Part shown: piece after piece, positions 45,990-54,819 of the stretch
Position numbering within the stretch: position 1 is the stretch's first letter
Layout: every line of letters starts with the position of its first letter
NCBI RefSeq assembly: GCF_001467525.1
Contig: NZ_LNXS01000006.1
Coordinates: forward strand, 1 to 64,000
From: Legionella anisa
GTDB lineage: Bacteria > Pseudomonadota > Gammaproteobacteria > Legionellales > Legionellaceae
Direction of reading: 5' to 3'
DNA length: 64,000 bases
Notes under the pieces: generated by a model
What the model was told of the DNA's origin: nothing
The model's input: only the letters and a program-made list of their open reading frames with translations
The model's database searches: none
Translations under genes and position numbers: made by a program

Positions 45990-46018
45990 ATGACATCATG
46001 CCCTTTTTTTGGTATAAT
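45990..46018 (+). promoter_or_regulatory. Predicted promoter of the ankyrin-like gene
   Basis: ATGACA (45990-45995) and a perfect TATAAT (46013-46018) are separated by 17 bases and lie about 30 bases upstream of the gene. GGGAGAG serves as ribosome site. Confidence 0.55.
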
Positions 46019-46049
46019 ATGACCAATTTTTTATAATAGGGAGAGAAAA

Positions 46050-46826
46050 ATGCCGTCAATTCATGAAGATGCATTATGGGAAGCTGTAAATAAAAAAGAA
46101 TATGAAAAGGTTAAAAAACTGATTACCGACCATCCAGAGTTGGTGAACGCAGTAAATTCCAACGGCAGGACTCTTCTTATGAGAGTTGTGCTTGCTCTAG
46201 TTCCACCATTAGACCTAATTCAATTTATTGCAATACATCCTGATCTTAGTTTTGAAAATAAAAGCCTTGAGACTACCCAAACTACTGTTGGAGCAATTTT
46301 ATCCACAGGACGCCCTGATATATTGGAAATTTTTGCTAAAGATCCACGCATAATTTTTGATAGTGATCAGTTGGCCTATACGACAGCCAAGAAAAATTTG
46401 GAAAGAGCAACAAAAGGCAAGGTAGAAAACTATACGAAAATGCTTATCATCATTCGTGATGCGACCATACGTCATGCAATTGCAACCGATAATCCTACCT
46501 TACTCGAGCGATTAGAAAACGAAGGGGATAATCTGTCTAATGCATTGAGCGATGGAAAACTTCCTGTACGTTTAATCACTAAAGAGAATCCTGCTCCTAA
46601 AGTGAAATTATGGTTTCAATCGCAAATTGGAAAAAATGGAACGAGTATTGGAACTCATGTTGATTCATTTTTTGTTCATACCCATGAAATGCAAAAAACA
46701 AAAGAACAAATGGAAGAGCTTAACCGTCGTAAATTGGAAGATAATATCAAATTGCTCGATAAGACTTATACGAGTACTTTAGAAAGTATGGATAGGGTTG
46801 TGAGCACCATTAGCCTCTCAAGCTAA
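46050..46826 (+). CDS. Ankyrin-like repeat protein, possible effector
   Basis: The 258-residue protein starts with two to three divergent ankyrin-like units: ALWEAVNKKEYEKVKKLITDHPELVNAVNSNGRTLLMRVV (residues about 8-47) and a weaker TTVGAILSTGRPDILEIFAKDP (about 77-98). A later unit, RHAIATDNPTLLERLENEGDNLSNA, repeats the pattern. The C-terminal 50 residues are charged and helical. There is no signal peptide. Ankyrin proteins in intracellular bacteria often bind host proteins. A strong-looking promoter and GGGAGAG site precede the ATG. It is followed by a stem-loop at 46853-46873. Confidence 0.6.
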   Translation: MPSIHEDALWEAVNKKEYEKVKKLITDHPELVNAVNSNGRTLLMRVVLALVPPLDLIQFIAIHPDLSFENKSLETTQTTVGAILSTGRPDILEIFAKDPRIIFDSDQLAYTTAKKNLERATKGKVENYTKMLIIIRDATIRHAIATDNPTLLERLENEGDNLSNALSDGKLPVRLITKENPAPKVKLWFQSQIGKNGTSIGTHVDSFFVHTHEMQKTKEQMEELNRRKLEDNIKLLDKTYTSTLESMDRVVSTISLSS

Positions 46827-46852
46827 ATTTATTTGATTGAATCAGCGAGTAG

Positions 46853-46873
46853 GTTGGGTCGTTTCGACCCAAC
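46853..46873 (+). terminator. Stem-loop after the ankyrin-like gene
   Basis: Perfect 9-bp arms GTTGGGTCG and CGACCCAAC enclose TTT, starting 26 bases after the stop codon. The stem is strong, though no T-run follows it. Confidence 0.5.
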
Positions 46874-46979
46874 AACTTCAACTCACAATCACTCATTGTT
46901 GATGATTTAATTTATCTTGTAACCCATCCATAAATCATTTAATTTGCTTTATTAAAAAAATTCCAGGGACAATTATACC

Positions 46980-47255
46980 GTGTGGTATCAACACGATGAA
47001 GAAGGATTAATCCTTCATGTATATGTTCAGCCAGGCGCTAAAAAAACAGAGATTGTCGGGATTCATGAGGGTGAACTTAAAATTCGCTTGAATATTCCAC
47101 CAATTGAAGGTCGTGCCAATAAAGCATTGTTGAAGTATATTGCACAAATATTTAAGGTACCGGCAAGAAACGTTATATTACAACGCGGGGATAAATCAAG
47201 ACATAAAATACTTAGGGTTATCGGTAGTGGGGTAGCACCTGATGATTTGTTTTGA
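46980..47255 (+). CDS. DUF167 (YggU-family) protein
   Basis: The 91-residue protein fits the YggU/DUF167 family across its length: LHVYVQPGAKKTEIVGIHEGELKIRLNIPPIEGRANKALLKYIA, then RNVILQRGDKSRHKILRV. The family is small, cytosolic and of unknown biochemical function; it is very widely conserved. The start is GTG with AGGGA about 11 bases upstream; there is no suitable ATG. The yjbQ gene follows 60 bases later in the same direction. Confidence 0.9.
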   Translation: MWYQHDEEGLILHVYVQPGAKKTEIVGIHEGELKIRLNIPPIEGRANKALLKYIAQIFKVPARNVILQRGDKSRHKILRVIGSGVAPDDLF

Positions 47256-47314
47256 ATCGTAATGTAATATTTTGCGATAGTAAAAAATAATAAATAATTT
47301 ATCATTTGAACACT

Positions 47315-47734
47315 ATGAAAATTGAACAGTTTCCCATCTCCATTAATACCTCAGGCCGAGGCACGCAGGATATAACTGATGAAATAATAAATATTCTCTC
47401 AAAAGCCTCAATACAACAGGGCTTATGCCATTTATTTCTCAAACATACCAGCGCTTCTTTAATGCTTTGTGAAAATTATGATCCTCAAGTTCGTATGGAT
47501 CTGGAAAATTTCCTGGTTCGATTAGTTCCTGATGGTGATCCTCTTTTTAAACATGTGATTGAAGGTAAGGATGATATGCCTGCACATGTTCGCACCGTGC
47601 TAACTCAAACAAGCTTAACTATCCCCATCCAAAATGGAAAATTAGCTTTGGGGACATGGCAAGGAATCTATCTTTACGAGCATCGCTATCAATCACAAAA
47701 ACGTCATCTGATTATTACTGTTGCAGGAGACTAG
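47315..47734 (+). CDS. YjbQ-family protein (secondary thiamine-phosphate synthase-like)
   Basis: The protein of about 139 residues has the complete YjbQ pattern: GLCHLFLKHTSASLMLCENYDPQVRMDLENFL (about residues 33-64), GDPLFKHVIEGKDDMPAHVRTVLTQTSLTIPI, and a C-terminal LGTWQGIYLYEHR. Members have weak thiamine phosphate synthase activity when overproduced, but their physiological role is uncertain. The ATG at 47315 is preferred over a TTG at 47306. It is in a plus-strand run with DUF167 and YjdM. Confidence 0.9.
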   Translation: MKIEQFPISINTSGRGTQDITDEIINILSKASIQQGLCHLFLKHTSASLMLCENYDPQVRMDLENFLVRLVPDGDPLFKHVIEGKDDMPAHVRTVLTQTSLTIPIQNGKLALGTWQGIYLYEHRYQSQKRHLIITVAGD

Positions 47735-47798
47735 TCAAGCGTTTTTGGTATACTATGGCCAACAGACCCTAATTAATTTTTTTTGAATTGGAAAAAAT

Positions 47799-48143
47799 AT
47801 GCCCCAGATACCTCAATGCCCTAAATGTAATTCAGAATATACTTATGAAGATGGTAGTCAATTCATTTGTCCAGAATGTTCCTATGAATGGTCGAAAGAT
47901 GGTATAGAAGAGCATGTTCATGATGAGCAACGAATTATTAAAGATGCGCATGGTCAGATTCTCCAAGATGGGGATACAGTGACAGTAATTAAAGATTTAA
48001 AAATAAAAGGGTCATCCCAGGTAGTCAAAGTTGGTACTAAAGTAAAAAATATTCGCTTGGTTGATGGTGATCATGATATCGATTGTAAAATTGAGGGAAT
48101 TGGTCCCATGAAATTAAAATCTCAATTTGTAAAGAAGGGATAG
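47799..48143 (+). CDS. yjdM: YjdM/PhnA-family zinc-ribbon protein
   Basis: The 114-residue protein has an N-terminal zinc ribbon ([26 protein letters not shown]-x2-C and C-x2-C) and a C-terminal SH3-like PhnA domain ([31 protein letters not shown]). Despite the historical name PhnA it is not the phosphonoacetate hydrolase, and its function is not settled. The 3-base gap to the next gene suggests cotranscription with the DJ-1/PfpI-like gene. A fragment of the MITE-like end (AACAGACCCTAA, 47761-47772) precedes it. Confidence 0.92.
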   Translation: MPQIPQCPKCNSEYTYEDGSQFICPECSYEWSKDGIEEHVHDEQRIIKDAHGQILQDGDTVTVIKDLKIKGSSQVVKVGTKVKNIRLVDGDHDIDCKIEGIGPMKLKSQFVKKG

Positions 48144-48146
48144 GCG

Positions 48147-48800
48147 ATGCATAAACCGCTGCACATTACTTTTTTATTTTATGAAGGAATGACTGTTCTG
48201 GATGCAATTGGCCCTTATGAGGTACTAAGTCGTTTGCCAGAAGTTGTAGTGCAGCGGGTTGCTCTAAATTCCGGACCAGTACGTGCATGCTCCGGACTAA
48301 CTCTGATTGCTGAACATGCATTAGCCGATATTTTACATACCGATGTTCTGTTGGTTCCAGGGGCTGGTAATGCAACTGCATTGCGTGAATTTCCTGAAAT
48401 TCTCGCATGGGTTAAAGCAACTCATGAACATACATTATGGACTACCTCAGTATGTACTGGAAGTTTGATCTTAGGCGCGGCAGGGATTTTATCGGGAGTT
48501 AATGCAACCACTCATTGGGCAGTAATGAATCGATTGAAAAGCTGGGGAGCAATACCGACTCACAAGCGATTTGTTACAGATGGAAAAATCATTACAGCAG
48601 CTGGTGTTTCCGCAGGTATTGATATGGCTTTATATCTTGCTGCAAAACTTACTGATGAAAATATAGCACAAAGTTTACAACTTGGTTTGGAGTATGATCC
48701 CGAACCACCTTTTAATTCCGGTTCACCAGAGAAAGCACCAGAAGCACTGGTTCAATCTCTTCGTGAACGCTTGTTAAAAAATAGGTTTGAACCGGAATAA
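48147..48800 (+). CDS. DJ-1/PfpI-family protein, isonitrile hydratase-like
   Basis: The 217-residue protein matches the DJ-1/PfpI fold of the isonitrile hydratase group: MTVLDAIGPYEVL with Asp19, DVLLVPGAGN, and the nucleophile elbow TTSVCTGSLILGAAGIL with Cys103. The spacing of the Asp and Cys agrees with InhA-type enzymes, which hydrate isonitriles to N-substituted formamides. AATTHWAVM-like and ITAAGVSAGIDMALYLAAKL segments complete the pattern shared with the N-terminal part of AraC-type regulators, but there is no DNA-binding domain. GAAGGGA lies 9 bases before the ATG. The true substrate is unknown. Confidence 0.83.
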   Translation: MHKPLHITFLFYEGMTVLDAIGPYEVLSRLPEVVVQRVALNSGPVRACSGLTLIAEHALADILHTDVLLVPGAGNATALREFPEILAWVKATHEHTLWTTSVCTGSLILGAAGILSGVNATTHWAVMNRLKSWGAIPTHKRFVTDGKIITAAGVSAGIDMALYLAAKLTDENIAQSLQLGLEYDPEPPFNSGSPEKAPEALVQSLRERLLKNRFEPE

Positions 48801-48801
48801 T

Positions 48802-49149
48802 TTAAGGCATAACGTAGATTATTAACGCAATTAATCCAGCAATGGCGATGATTGGATGAACTATTGCTGCTAATTTGGGAAGCGGCTTCCCTTTCCTAGC
48901 AAGTGTAGCCAAGGTTAATCCACCTAATGCTGCAACAATCAAGATAATTAAGCTTGCCATAAGGAGGGACGATTGACCTGACAGAAATGTAAGCATGTAC
49001 ACGATCATAATGAGTAGCCCTAATCCTGCAAAAACTCCATGCAGAGCCTTTATTTTTTGATTAACAGGCCTATCTTGCAATATCGCGGTCAAAAGAAAAA
49101 AACCACAGATCACTGCAGCAAGAAATAAAACAATAGCAAGTTTTAACAT
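48802..49149 (-). CDS. Small inner-membrane protein of unknown function
   Basis: The 115-residue protein has four hydrophobic segments (about residues 3-22, 37-58, 63-82 and 92-113) and little else. The short polar loops include RPVNQKIKALHG and ARKGKPLPKLAAIVHP, with a histidine in each following helix that might bind a cofactor. No family is confidently recognised. It converges with the DJ-1/PfpI-like gene, leaving one base between stop codons, and has a palindromic repeat behind its start. Confidence 0.65.
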   Translation of the reverse strand: MLKLAIVLFLAAVICGFFLLTAILQDRPVNQKIKALHGVFAGLGLLIMIVYMLTFLSGQSSLLMASLIILIVAALGGLTLATLARKGKPLPKLAAIVHPIIAIAGLIALIIYVMP

Positions 49150-49187
49150 ACACTCTCCTGTTTAAGAAAATCCTATCTAATAACATT

Positions 49188-49270
49188 GTAGCCTGGGTGC
49201 AGCGCAGCGGAACCCGGGAAATTGGTCCAATCAGAATACCCTGGGTTCCGCTGCGCTGCACCCAGGTTAC
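49188..49270. repeat. GTAGCCTGGGTG-family palindrome, extended copy
   Basis: The copy begins GTAGCCTGGGTGCAGCGCAG and ends GCGCTGCACCCAGGTTAC, with an AACCCGGG box and an inner spacer, like the extended copy at 27204-27283. Confidence 0.85.
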
Positions 49271-49285
49271 ACAATACAATGAGTT

Positions 49286-50158
49286 TTATTCAGGTGTTAC
49301 GTAATTTTCTTTTAACTTAGGGAGATTTAGAAGTTCGTTTTCTAACTGTTCACCTAAAGTATCTTTTTTCAGAGAAGGGGAGAAATTGATGATTGGAGCA
49401 GGATTTTTCAGCGCCTCAGTCAAGCTGATAAATTTATATCCATTTTTTTGATACATTTCCAAAACATCACCTAGTGCATAACTATTTAGAAGATTTGCAT
49501 GGATTAATAATATTTGTTTGGCATTTTTCCCTTGAGAGCGTTTTTCAGCCCTTAATGTTTGCTTCCATATATAAGCCAAATAGCGGGGCTTTAATTTTTG
49601 AATGTAAGCTACTCGAGAACGATATGGAACTTTATAAAGCATCGCATTAAAGTCAAAATCTTTACTGTCAATGGTTACTGGGGCAATGGTGTAATTATGC
49701 TCCTTGAGGTAATCATATACTTGTTGCTTTTTGGCTTTAGCGCCTTCTGCCAGATAGGGATAGCGAAAATATTTGGGTTGAGTCATGATTGGAGTAAGAA
49801 TTTTATCGGCACGATCCAAATCAGCAAGGTATTTTTCGGCACTTATTTGATTCAGATTATAATGTGAATAAGTGTGATTGCCTAACATAAAGCCTGCTTG
49901 ACGAAATTGCTCAAGAAAATCCCATTGACCCTTTTCTATAGCTCCAGCAATCACAAAACCTGTAACTGGGACTTTATATTTTTGAAAAGTTTGCACAATT
50001 TGCGTAAAACGCTCTGTTGAACGTTCCCGATTTCCTGGAGTATTCATTCTTGAAGCAACAAGAGGCAAATCATCCATGGTAATTGCAATTTCTTTTTCAT
50101 CATCAGCAAAACAAATGGAAGAAAATAATGCAATAAAAAGGAAGAGTAATTTAAGCAT
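49286..50158 (-). CDS. Secreted polysaccharide deacetylase
   Basis: The 290-residue protein has a signal peptide (MLKLLFLFIALFSSICFA, cleavage after residue 18) and a NodB-type deacetylase domain: the metal-binding TMDDLP motif near residue 28, LGNHTYSHYNLNQ (H-x3-H, near residue 92) and YFRYPYLAEGA. Activity would be removal of acetyl groups from peptidoglycan, chitin-like or other amino sugars in the envelope. The first metal motif reads MDDLP, close to the usual Asp-Asp pair. It is near envelope glycosyltransferase genes but separated from them by 160 bases. Confidence 0.87.
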   Translation of the reverse strand: MLKLLFLFIALFSSICFADDEKEIAITMDDLPLVASRMNTPGNRERSTERFTQIVQTFQKYKVPVTGFVIAGAIEKGQWDFLEQFRQAGFMLGNHTYSHYNLNQISAEKYLADLDRADKILTPIMTQPKYFRYPYLAEGAKAKKQQVYDYLKEHNYTIAPVTIDSKDFDFNAMLYKVPYRSRVAYIQKLKPRYLAYIWKQTLRAEKRSQGKNAKQILLIHANLLNSYALGDVLEMYQKNGYKFISLTEALKNPAPIINFSPSLKKDTLGEQLENELLNLPKLKENYVTPE

Positions 50159-50318
50159 CGATAGTCCTTATCAAGTTCTAATAACATGGATGGTAACATA
50201 ATTCGATGAATACGTTAAAAGAAGATTAGTCCGCGGGGTTTTATCAATCTCAAATCGTAACTTGAAAAACAATGACTGTTGAGAATCAACCCCAAGTGAG
50301 CGATTTGGCAAGAGATTC

Positions 50319-51821
50319 TTAAAAATTCTGGCATTTATAAACATTAAGTGCATATTCTTTATGTCTAAAAGGGTAGGTATGAGTAGGTATTTTTTGACAG
50401 AGATCAAAATATTGTTCCAAGCAGCTCTGCCGGTCGTATCGATCGATATACACTATTTCTTTTAGTGTTTTATCGGCAATTTTTTTCTTGATGTCAGTGC
50501 CCCATAAAGCATATTGATTTTGAGCGGTGTCACAACCCAACGTATAAATGGTCGGTTTATTTTGGAGGAAAAAGAGCATGCGTGCTGCAAACCAGCCTGA
50601 TGTAAAAATCGTATCGGGTAATTGAGGGTATGTAGAATTAAAATTCTGAATTAAATGATAAACAACAAGTTTTTTTGATTTTATCACATTGAACTTGGAC
50701 GTATTGTTAATTAAAACGAAGAGGCTGATTACGGCATAAAATAGGATCAATAAAATGGCGAATCTACGCTTATAGGTTGTGGTGGCCCAATATCCCAATA
50801 AAATTGCGCTGCTCATTAGATACGGTGTCAGCCAGAACTCTCGAATACCAGCTTTACTGGCGGTATATAAGTAAAAACAAAGAAAAGTAATACAAACAAT
50901 ACGGCACAAGGTCACAATTAATGCCTTTTTCTTATCCATTTCATGGTTTCGTACTAAAAAGGGAGGAAGAAGCATGATGTTGAGTGAGGGTACAAATAGG
51001 GTAAAGAATGTTTTTATCGCATGGTAAACGGGGTTTACCTCATGATGGAGTTTATGAGTGGTTAACTGATAGATAAATGATTGCCAATGATTTTGATAAT
51101 TCCAGAGAATAACGGGACTAAAAATAATAATGGCTAAGATAGAAGCAAAATAAAAGTGCTTTGTTTTAAAAATTGAGCGGTAAGTAAAAATTAAAAAAAT
51201 AAGCAGGGATAGAATTAAAACGATTCCGGAATATTTGGATAGCATCATTAATCCGGCACTGATTCCGATTAAATAGAGAGTTCTTACGCTATTTGTCTGG
51301 ATAAATCTTATAGTGAAATACAGGGTTGAGGCCCAAAATAAAGCAAGGGGGCTTTCATAGGTGGTTTGCTGTAAAATATCCAAGGTGACAAGAGGAGAAA
51401 ATAGCCATGATAACATGGCAATAAAGCTTGCTTCCTGGGATAAAATAAATCGGGCACTTTTATAAATAAACCAACTGCTGAGTGCCATTACGGTGATGCC
51501 TACACAGCTTAAAGCAAACAGATTATTTCCAAACAACGAAGTTGCAAGCCTAATAAAATAGGCAATCATGGGCGATCCATCATAATAGGATAACGCCAAA
51601 TGGCGGCTCCAGTCCCAATAATAGTACGTATCAAGAGATAATATGTTAATGGGTGCTATCACTACTAGGATGACAAAATAGAGGGTTAAACACAGGTAAA
51701 CACTTCGCGAGTTAAAAAAGTCCCACGAGATAACTTTACTATTTGGCTGTTCCTCTGTCATATCTCTATGACCCAGTTGAATGCCTAAAGGTGAAACTAT
51801 TTTCCTCAGATTCTTTATCAT
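50319..51821 (-). CDS. GT39-type membrane glycosyltransferase (ArnT/GtrC-like)
   Basis: The protein of about 500 residues has around ten to twelve membrane segments and the GT39/83 PMT signature near its start: LSLDTYYYWDWSRHLALSYYDGSPMIAYFIRL, with the acidic catalytic loop after the first helix, and a C-terminal soluble portion. Such enzymes transfer a sugar from a polyprenyl-phosphate donor to a lipid or glycan on the periplasmic side. The ATG at 51821 has AAGGTGA eight bases upstream; that site overlaps the end of the upstream gene, indicating translational coupling. A GTG at 51833 is an alternative. Its upstream partner makes the lipid-linked donor. Confidence 0.82.
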   Translation of the reverse strand: MIKNLRKIVSPLGIQLGHRDMTEEQPNSKVISWDFFNSRSVYLCLTLYFVILVVIAPINILSLDTYYYWDWSRHLALSYYDGSPMIAYFIRLATSLFGNNLFALSCVGITVMALSSWFIYKSARFILSQEASFIAMLSWLFSPLVTLDILQQTTYESPLALFWASTLYFTIRFIQTNSVRTLYLIGISAGLMMLSKYSGIVLILSLLIFLIFTYRSIFKTKHFYFASILAIIIFSPVILWNYQNHWQSFIYQLTTHKLHHEVNPVYHAIKTFFTLFVPSLNIMLLPPFLVRNHEMDKKKALIVTLCRIVCITFLCFYLYTASKAGIREFWLTPYLMSSAILLGYWATTTYKRRFAILLILFYAVISLFVLINNTSKFNVIKSKKLVVYHLIQNFNSTYPQLPDTIFTSGWFAARMLFFLQNKPTIYTLGCDTAQNQYALWGTDIKKKIADKTLKEIVYIDRYDRQSCLEQYFDLCQKIPTHTYPFRHKEYALNVYKCQNF

Positions 51822-51835
51822 GAACAAGTTCACCT

Positions 51836-53017
51836 TTAGCTAGGGACAAGTTTTTCTGCCCAGATATGACGAGAATAAGTATAGTAATTTAAAAGAGAGA
51901 TTAAACCTATGCCAATACCCATGATTATATTTTCGCGCAATGGTCCACTGCCAAAGCAAAGGACTCCAAGTCGTAACCAATAACTTTGCAAATTAATGAT
52001 AAACACTGAATAAAGAGCGAAAAGGCTAAGGCGTTTTATTTTTAAAGACCAGGATAACTTATGCTTTACGCCAAAAGTAAGTCTGTTATTTAAAATGAAA
52101 TTATTAATGATTGCGGTACATACTGCAATTTGCGACGCATCGAATGGTGAGAACTGAAAATATTCACGTAATACATTGTAGGTAATAAATTGTACAAAAA
52201 TACCCAATGATCCTACCAGACACATTTTTAAATAACGTTTGATTTCTTGATAGCGCAAAGTAAAAACAACGCGTAATGAATCGACAATACTGTTTTTAGG
52301 TAATTTGCTGTATCCGGTATTGCGATCGATAAAATCAATGGGATACTCACGAATTTTTGCTTTATTTTTATGTAAAAGCCAAAGTAATTGCATTTTATAT
52401 GCATAGTGATTCGTAAGAAATTGTTGGGGCAGAATTTTTATAAGCTGTTGTCGGCGAGTAGCACGAAAACCGCTGGTAAAATCTTTATATTTAGGGGTAA
52501 GAATTGCTCTGGCAATATAATTACCCAAAATAGAGAATAACTTGCGATGTAATTCCCAGTTTTTCGGAATACTTCCTCCTTCCACATAACGGCTTCCCAG
52601 AACACAATCACAGGTTTGCAACATGTCCAACATAGGACGAATATACTTGGGTTGATGGGAAAGATCCGCATCAAACTCAAAGATAATGTCCGCATTCAAA
52701 GCAACTAACGCATAATTCATGGCTTGCAAATACGCAGACCCAAGCCCAGATTTGGTGGGTTCATTTTGTAAGTGTAATTTCGAATAATTTTTTTGTAATG
52801 AAGCAACGATTTGTTGCGTATTATCCGTAGAGGCACTATCAAAAATTAAAATATGTATATCATAGCGCTCAATGAGTTCTACCGATGTAAAAACTTGCTC
52901 TACTGTTGTTTGAATGACGGACGCTTCATTGTGCGTCGGAATGATAATAACTACTTTCTCTTTTTCTAATGAATTTTTTTCAATGGAATCAGAGGGATTA
53001 TGTGCATCAAAAATCAA
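51836..53017 (-). CDS. Fused GT2 polyprenyl-phosphate glycosyltransferase and GtrA flippase-like protein
   Basis: The 393-residue protein begins with a GT2 catalytic domain (about residues 20-255): VVIIIPTHNEASVI, DSASTDNTQ, and EFDADLSHQP with the D-x-D metal site, as in dolichol-phosphate mannose synthases. The end (about 262-390) is a four-helix GtrA domain (FVQFITYNVLREY, NFILNNRLTF). GtrB and GtrA are usually separate proteins that make and flip a polyprenyl-phosphate sugar; here they are fused. The start is TTG with no ATG available. The GT39 gene follows at once, completing a GtrA-GtrB-GtrC-like set for modifying surface glycans. Confidence 0.85.
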   Translation of the reverse strand: MIFDAHNPSDSIEKNSLEKEKVVIIIPTHNEASVIQTTVEQVFTSVELIERYDIHILIFDSASTDNTQQIVASLQKNYSKLHLQNEPTKSGLGSAYLQAMNYALVALNADIIFEFDADLSHQPKYIRPMLDMLQTCDCVLGSRYVEGGSIPKNWELHRKLFSILGNYIARAILTPKYKDFTSGFRATRRQQLIKILPQQFLTNHYAYKMQLLWLLHKNKAKIREYPIDFIDRNTGYSKLPKNSIVDSLRVVFTLRYQEIKRYLKMCLVGSLGIFVQFITYNVLREYFQFSPFDASQIAVCTAIINNFILNNRLTFGVKHKLSWSLKIKRLSLFALYSVFIINLQSYWLRLGVLCFGSGPLRENIIMGIGIGLISLLNYYTYSRHIWAEKLVPS

Positions 53018-53240
53018 CTTTATATCTCGGATTTATGGATATTTGAGGCAATGAGTGTATCAATTAGTTTTTAGAAAAAAAAGAGGTTATTTTCGTTCTT
53101 AGTTTCTTCTTTTGATTTTGACCACTTTTTCTATTTTTAACTATTTTTTTGCAAAAAATTAACACTATTGTTTTAATCTGTTATTGGTAATCCATAGTAC
53201 AATTCAGTAATTTCTCTCAATTCATCTCCATGAGTTTTTT

Positions 53241-54722
53241 ATGGGAAAATCAAAAATTGGTCTCATAAAACATACTTTTTTTAACGATTCATTTAAAAAA
53301 ACCGATTTTTCTTTTAAAGAAGAAACGTTTCGGTTAGACCAATTAAAATATGAGTTTTCATCTTTATATCAAGTGCTTAGCTCTAATAAATCGTATTGGA
53401 CCGAAGAACGCTCTATAGCGCTTTATCTGAGCTTTTTGTGTGATTTGCTGATTTCTTATTATCGCCTGGATTATGTTGGTTCTGATTTGGAAAAATTAAA
53501 ACAATGTCGCAAAAAAATAGAAGCATTTTATAAAATAGATCCCATACAAGAAAAACAAAAATCGGTTGAGGGGTTTTCTGAATTTGTACGAGAGGAAGTA
53601 GGGACGAGTATTCCGGATTTTCTGTCTTCGTTGATTAGCATTTCCAAACTACGCCAATATATTGGGACTATAAATACCAAGCGTTCTCAATTTTCCTACA
53701 GTCGCGGTTTAGCAAACTATGCAATTATTTACCTGCAAAAGAGCTCTATTTCTGAGTTGATTCAAGAGATTAATAAAGTTCTTGGTAATCAATATAGTTT
53801 TATAGAGGGCATTAACTTTTTAAACAAATCACGAGAAGCAGTCACGGATTTGGGTATTGCGCTCTATGCACTTCGCTTTTTCATCAATTTGATACTTATG
53901 ATTAAACATATTGTCGAGTCGGCAATAAGCGATGAATTATCAGCAAGAAAAGTGCTGAAGCAAGAAATGGAAAAGCGTGGCTTTATGATGGCTAATGACT
54001 TGGTTTGGGCAGTAGTGGGCTTATTGACTACATATAATAAATTTTTTCACATTGCAGAGACTGCTGTTCCACTCATCACGCTTGCTTTTTTGACGTTTGA
54101 TACACTTTTACTGTTAGCTCAATGGATTTTTGAAGCGAGCCAACATCACGATCGTATCCATGAATTGCAGGAACAATTAAAAGAGGCAACAGTCTGGGAG
54201 CAAGCAGTGATTCAGCGCCAGATTGATGTATTAAATGATGAATGGGAGGCTAAAAGTACTTATTTTGCAATTAACGTTTTGGGAGCAAATATAATTGCCA
54301 CCTGTTTTGCACTAAGTTTACTATGCACCGGTCCATTTGCATTAGCCGGGCTGGCGTTATTTAGTATGCTGGGTAATGCAATGTATAATACTTCAGAAGA
54401 ATATAAAAAATATCAAAAATCCTCTATTGCTGTGCGACGTGAATTGGCAAACGGTACGATTCTGGATGATGAGCATCATCAACAGCTTTTAAGAAAACTC
54501 GATGAAGAGTGCAACAAAAATTATTGCGAATTTTTGAAAAGTTTGGCATTCAATGTGGGTGGAATTGCATTTATTATTACTGCAGCTGTAGCGTCGTGGC
54601 CACTTGCGGTGGGTTTAACTCTTCTTTATGTGGCTTATCGATTAAACGATGCATACCAAAAACAACTGCATAATCAGGAGGAATCTCCCCAAGATATTTA
54701 TCGTCTCTTGAGTCCAGGTTAA
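53241..54722 (+). CDS. Membrane protein of unknown function, possible effector
   Basis: The 493-residue protein has a hydrophilic helical N-terminal part (1-200), a first hydrophobic region (about 202-225), a pair of membrane segments near 255-300 (VWAVVGLLTTYNKFFHIAETAVPLITLAFLTFDTLLLLA), a coiled segment (about 305-335), and further membrane pairs near 350-385 and 437-465. It lacks a signal peptide. Paired internal hydrophobic hairpins in an otherwise soluble chain are seen in effectors that insert into host membranes, but no family is recognised. The ATG follows a long AT-rich promoter region (53018-53240). The triple-YbjQ gene lies 97 bases downstream. Confidence 0.5.
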   Translation: MGKSKIGLIKHTFFNDSFKKTDFSFKEETFRLDQLKYEFSSLYQVLSSNKSYWTEERSIALYLSFLCDLLISYYRLDYVGSDLEKLKQCRKKIEAFYKIDPIQEKQKSVEGFSEFVREEVGTSIPDFLSSLISISKLRQYIGTINTKRSQFSYSRGLANYAIIYLQKSSISELIQEINKVLGNQYSFIEGINFLNKSREAVTDLGIALYALRFFINLILMIKHIVESAISDELSARKVLKQEMEKRGFMMANDLVWAVVGLLTTYNKFFHIAETAVPLITLAFLTFDTLLLLAQWIFEASQHHDRIHELQEQLKEATVWEQAVIQRQIDVLNDEWEAKSTYFAINVLGANIIATCFALSLLCTGPFALAGLALFSMLGNAMYNTSEEYKKYQKSSIAVRRELANGTILDDEHHQQLLRKLDEECNKNYCEFLKSLAFNVGGIAFIITAAVASWPLAVGLTLLYVAYRLNDAYQKQLHNQEESPQDIYRLLSPG

Positions 54723-54819
54723 TCACAATGTCACAGTAATTTCCAGAATCCATAATAATTCATAGCGCAAAATACCAACTACACTATATATAACATTATA
54801 ATTTTTAAGGAATAAAATT

